NCBI RefSeq assembly: GCF_000006405.1
Contig: NW_003206658.1
Span: forward strand, 522,791-552,688
Direction: 5' to 3'
Length of the DNA: 29,898 nt
Source of the DNA: Perkinsus marinus ATCC 50983
Lineage: Eukaryota > Perkinsozoa > Perkinsida > Perkinsidae
Shown here: piece by piece, positions 27,607-29,898 of the stretch
Layout: each line of letters opens with the position of its first letter
How positions within the stretch are numbered: the stretch's first letter is position 1
Notes under the pieces: generated by a model
Told to the model about the DNA's origin: nothing
What the model saw: the letters and a program-made list of their open reading frames with translations, nothing else
Databases searched by the model: none
Program-made: the position numbers and the translations under genes

Positions 27607-28184
27607 GAGTGGAACATGTGCCATGCGTCTAACTTGCCTAGAGTAGAACATGTGCCATGCGTCTAACTTCCGTCTTGAGTGGAACATGTGTCATGCGTCT
27701 AACTCCCGTCTTGAGTGGAACATGTGCATGCGTCTAACTTGCCTAGAGTGGAACATGTGCCATGCGTCTAACTCCCGTCTTGAGTGGAACATGTGCCATG
27801 TGTCTAACTTGCCTAGAGTGGAACATGTGACATGAGTCTAACTTGTCTAGAGTGGAACATCTGCCATGCGTCTAACTTGCCTAGAGTGGAACATGTGCTA
27901 TGTGTCTAACTTGCCTAGAGTGGAACATGGGCCATGCGTCTAACACCCGTCTTGAGTGGAACATGTGCCATGTGTCTAACTTGCCTAGAGTGGAACATGT
28001 GCCATGCGTCTAACTTGCCTAGAGTGGAACATGGGCCATGCGTCTAACACCCGTCTTGAGTGGAACATGTGCCATGTGTCTAACTTGCCTAGAGTGGAAC
28101 ATGTGCCATGCGTCTAACTTGCCTAGAGTGGAACATGTGCCATGCGTCTAACACCCGTCTTGAGTGGAACATGTGCCAAGCGTG
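27607..28184. repeat. Minisatellite of 34- and 36-bp units, 16 copies plus a partial one
   Basis: All units begin GAGTGGAACATGTGCCATGC and continue GTCTAAC, then end either TTGCCTA (34 bp, type A) or (T/A)CCCGTCTT (36 bp, type B). The order is A B B A B A A A A B A A B A A B, so the right half has an AAB higher-order period of 104 bp. The array ends about 290 bases before the MULE transposase ATG. Confidence 0.97.
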
Positions 28185-28472
28185 TGGAAGTGTGTCTAAG
28201 TCGTAGTTACGGTTGTCGGTAGTTCTGAGCGTTGACGTTGTCGTGGTTGTAACAACTGGGTGTAGGAGTTCAGGAGTTGTAGGTGGTATTGCAAGCTTGA
28301 CCGCCTGAGGTGGTATTGTAGGAGGGTGCAGAGGGCTAGCCTCACATGAGTAGACACGTTAGAGCACGGCAAACCCACTACTAAAGAACACTCTTCAATT
28401 GGGTGGTGTGGCTATATATAATTTAGTTTCGTATCATTTCATTTGTTCAACAATTTTTGTTGAATAACATCG
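28185..28472. other. Upstream region of the MULE transposase gene
   Basis: GT-rich sequence with a short internal repeat (GGTGGTATTG at about 28284 and 28310), and an inverted repeat TTCAACAA, TTT, TTGTTGAA at 28446-28464, about 10 bases before the ATG. No long terminal inverted repeat can be tested because the other end of the element is outside the window. Confidence 0.45.
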
Positions 28473-29898
28473 ATGGGGAACAAGCGAGCCGAGAGGCGCA
28501 AGCGCAAGAACGCTCGACATGTAGTGTCATAAATTCTGTCTGAGTTTTCTAATGACATGCTCCTTTCAGGCTCAAGAACAAGCTGACGACAAGGAAGAGT
28601 TACGTGCTAAGCTTTTGACGTAAGCTTCTTAGTTGACGCTCAACATGGGGTGTTACACAGGCATGTGTTTCTCAGATATGCTCAACCCTCAACGCGGTCG
28701 GATCTCGAGAATAGCGAGCAGGTCGAGGACGCGAGTTTTGTGGAGGTACAAGCCATGTCCTAACTCTACTTATTGGAGTCTGTGGGATAGTAGTTTTTTC
28801 ATATATCCTTTTCCTCAGGCTGTTCTAGTGGAGGACGACAAGAACAATGTTCTGATTGCGAGATTGAAGGCTGAAGTCGGTGTTTATCAATTCACCTGTG
28901 CTTGATCAATATATATCACTACCAGGTCACTTCCGCAAAAGCACGGGCTGCTGATGCTGAAGCTGAAATACAGAGGTGTGCAATCATTATCGGTCTTCGG
29001 ATTCATTTCCGGATTACGCCCGACGCATAAATAGGCGGCAGGTGATGGACTTGTATCATGGGAACCGTGCTGATCTCGCACACCCGCATGGGAGATCATA
29101 CCTGCCAGATACAGCGTCTCCTGGACACAGCGGCTACCCGGGCTGGAACTAATGTGCAGCGTATAAATAACTACTATGAACTCGAGGCAGAGTTATCGCC
29201 ATTTAGAGTAACAGATGCAGTAATCGAGTGCATCCGAGAAGGTCGCGAAGTTGCAGCGGAATTCCTGTATTACGGGGGATTCTGGAGCGATTCTCATTGG
29301 GCTGTCCTTTATGGGGGAGTCAGTAAGTTCCACAAACGTTGGCTCTTGTTCGCTTAGCTTCGGGTCTTTCTACAGGTATGCTTTTCTCTCTCCTGTGGTT
29401 TATACAGTCGATGGAGGAGGGGTTTCCGCTGTATATGGATGTTCAGCACAAAATCTTGCGAGACGGACTCAAAGTAGCCTGGATAGGGTCTACTCGTATT
29501 TGGTGAGTTCCGGGTGTGCTTATGAACCATCACCTATTATCCGGCTCTGCATTCCTCAAGGTACGATCCGGTAAAAAGAGAATTTAGGCATACTTTCGTG
29601 CCTTTTCTTTCTGCAATTCTCGATGAAGAATGTACCGAGGTCTACGATTTCATGCTGAAACGCCTGGACCTGCTTGTCCGTGCACTGACACTGGGACAGA
29701 AAGATCTTCGCGATGTCGTCAACTTCTGCGTTCATGATGCACATCAAGCTGCACTGGGGGCTTGCATTTCCAACTTGCCTGGAGTTCGCAACGGTAAGCT
29801 CAAAATCGCTGTTCTGATGTTCAATTATTGCTCACTATCTCAGGCAGATGTTACTACCACTTGTCAAAGAACATCAAAAATAACAAGTCTAAACTCGG
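28473..29898 (+). CDS. MULE (Mutator-like) transposase, 5' part, runs off the right edge
   Basis: This is a DNA transposase. Exons seen: 28473-28520, 28570-28619, 28676-28745, 28819-28879, 28942-28975 (all in phase), an unresolved junction, then a segment ending at 29322, 29376-29502, 29561-29793 and 29844 to the edge (in phase). Introns are 49-74 nt. The N-terminus is very basic (MGNKRAERRKRKNARH), followed by a coiled-coil-like acidic/basic region (AQEQADDKEELRAKLL; LIARLKAEVARAADAEAEIQ). The catalytic core matches MULE transposases: LYMDVQHKILRDG (first Asp), RHTFVPFLSAILDEECTEVY, VNFCVHDAHQAALGACIS (second Asp) and GRCYYHLSKNIKN, the C..H step that precedes the rest of the domain. The third acidic residue lies beyond the window. 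No stop is seen in the exons. The coiled-coil exons could be a separate fused part. Confidence 0.85.

Overview
The window looks like nuclear DNA of a Perkinsus-type protist (Perkinsozoa, sister to dinoflagellates). Four things point there: a 22-nt match to the Perkinsus trans-splicing leader on the minus strand (17730-17751); many very short GT-AG introns (mostly 32-76 nt) splitting nearly every gene; secreted papain-like and pepsin-like protease genes of the kind that is numerous in Perkinsus; and a repeat-rich, gene-sparse layout. Most genes are invisible as single ORFs, so I rebuilt them by joining exons whose reading phases agree. These gene models are inferences from the sequence without transcript support.

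Left part (1-9.4 kb): a partial, probably decayed cathepsin B-like gene (+, 1-804); a duplicated 91-bp intron/exon block (1793-1883 and 2162-2252); a complete nine-exon cathepsin L-like protease on the minus strand (4835-3361, 335 aa); a dense cluster of small unrecognised genes (5552-7312); and an intronless pepsin-like aspartic protease on the minus strand (9424-8324, 366 aa).

Middle (9.4-17.4 kb): a C2H2 zinc-finger gene (10349-11104), a small unknown gene (11670-11945), an apparently intact eight-exon hAT transposase (12402-14594, 621 aa), a basic-tailed terminal exon (15041-15337), an identical pair of 99-bp direct repeats, and the first of two copies of a 19-bp periodic element (16062-16129).

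Right part (17.4-29.9 kb): the spliced-leader relic next to a 2.6-kb satellite of 126-bp units (17848-20420) with a 378-bp higher-order pattern; a minus-strand multi-exon gene of unknown function (about 22.6 kb down to 20864); a possible small plus-strand gene (23100-23625); a LINE whose endonuclease part is inverted relative to its reverse transcriptase part (23945-25660), as twin priming would leave it; the second 19-bp periodic element; a 34/36-bp minisatellite (27607-28184); and the 5' part of a MULE transposase gene (28473 to the right edge).

The most unusual signal spans the whole window: at least sixteen perfect inverted repeats with arms of 8-23 bp around exactly one central base, where fewer than one is expected by chance. 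They lie in exons, introns, intergenic DNA and inside the LINE. In the LINE the left arm encodes a conserved reverse transcriptase motif, so the right arm looks like a later inverted copy.
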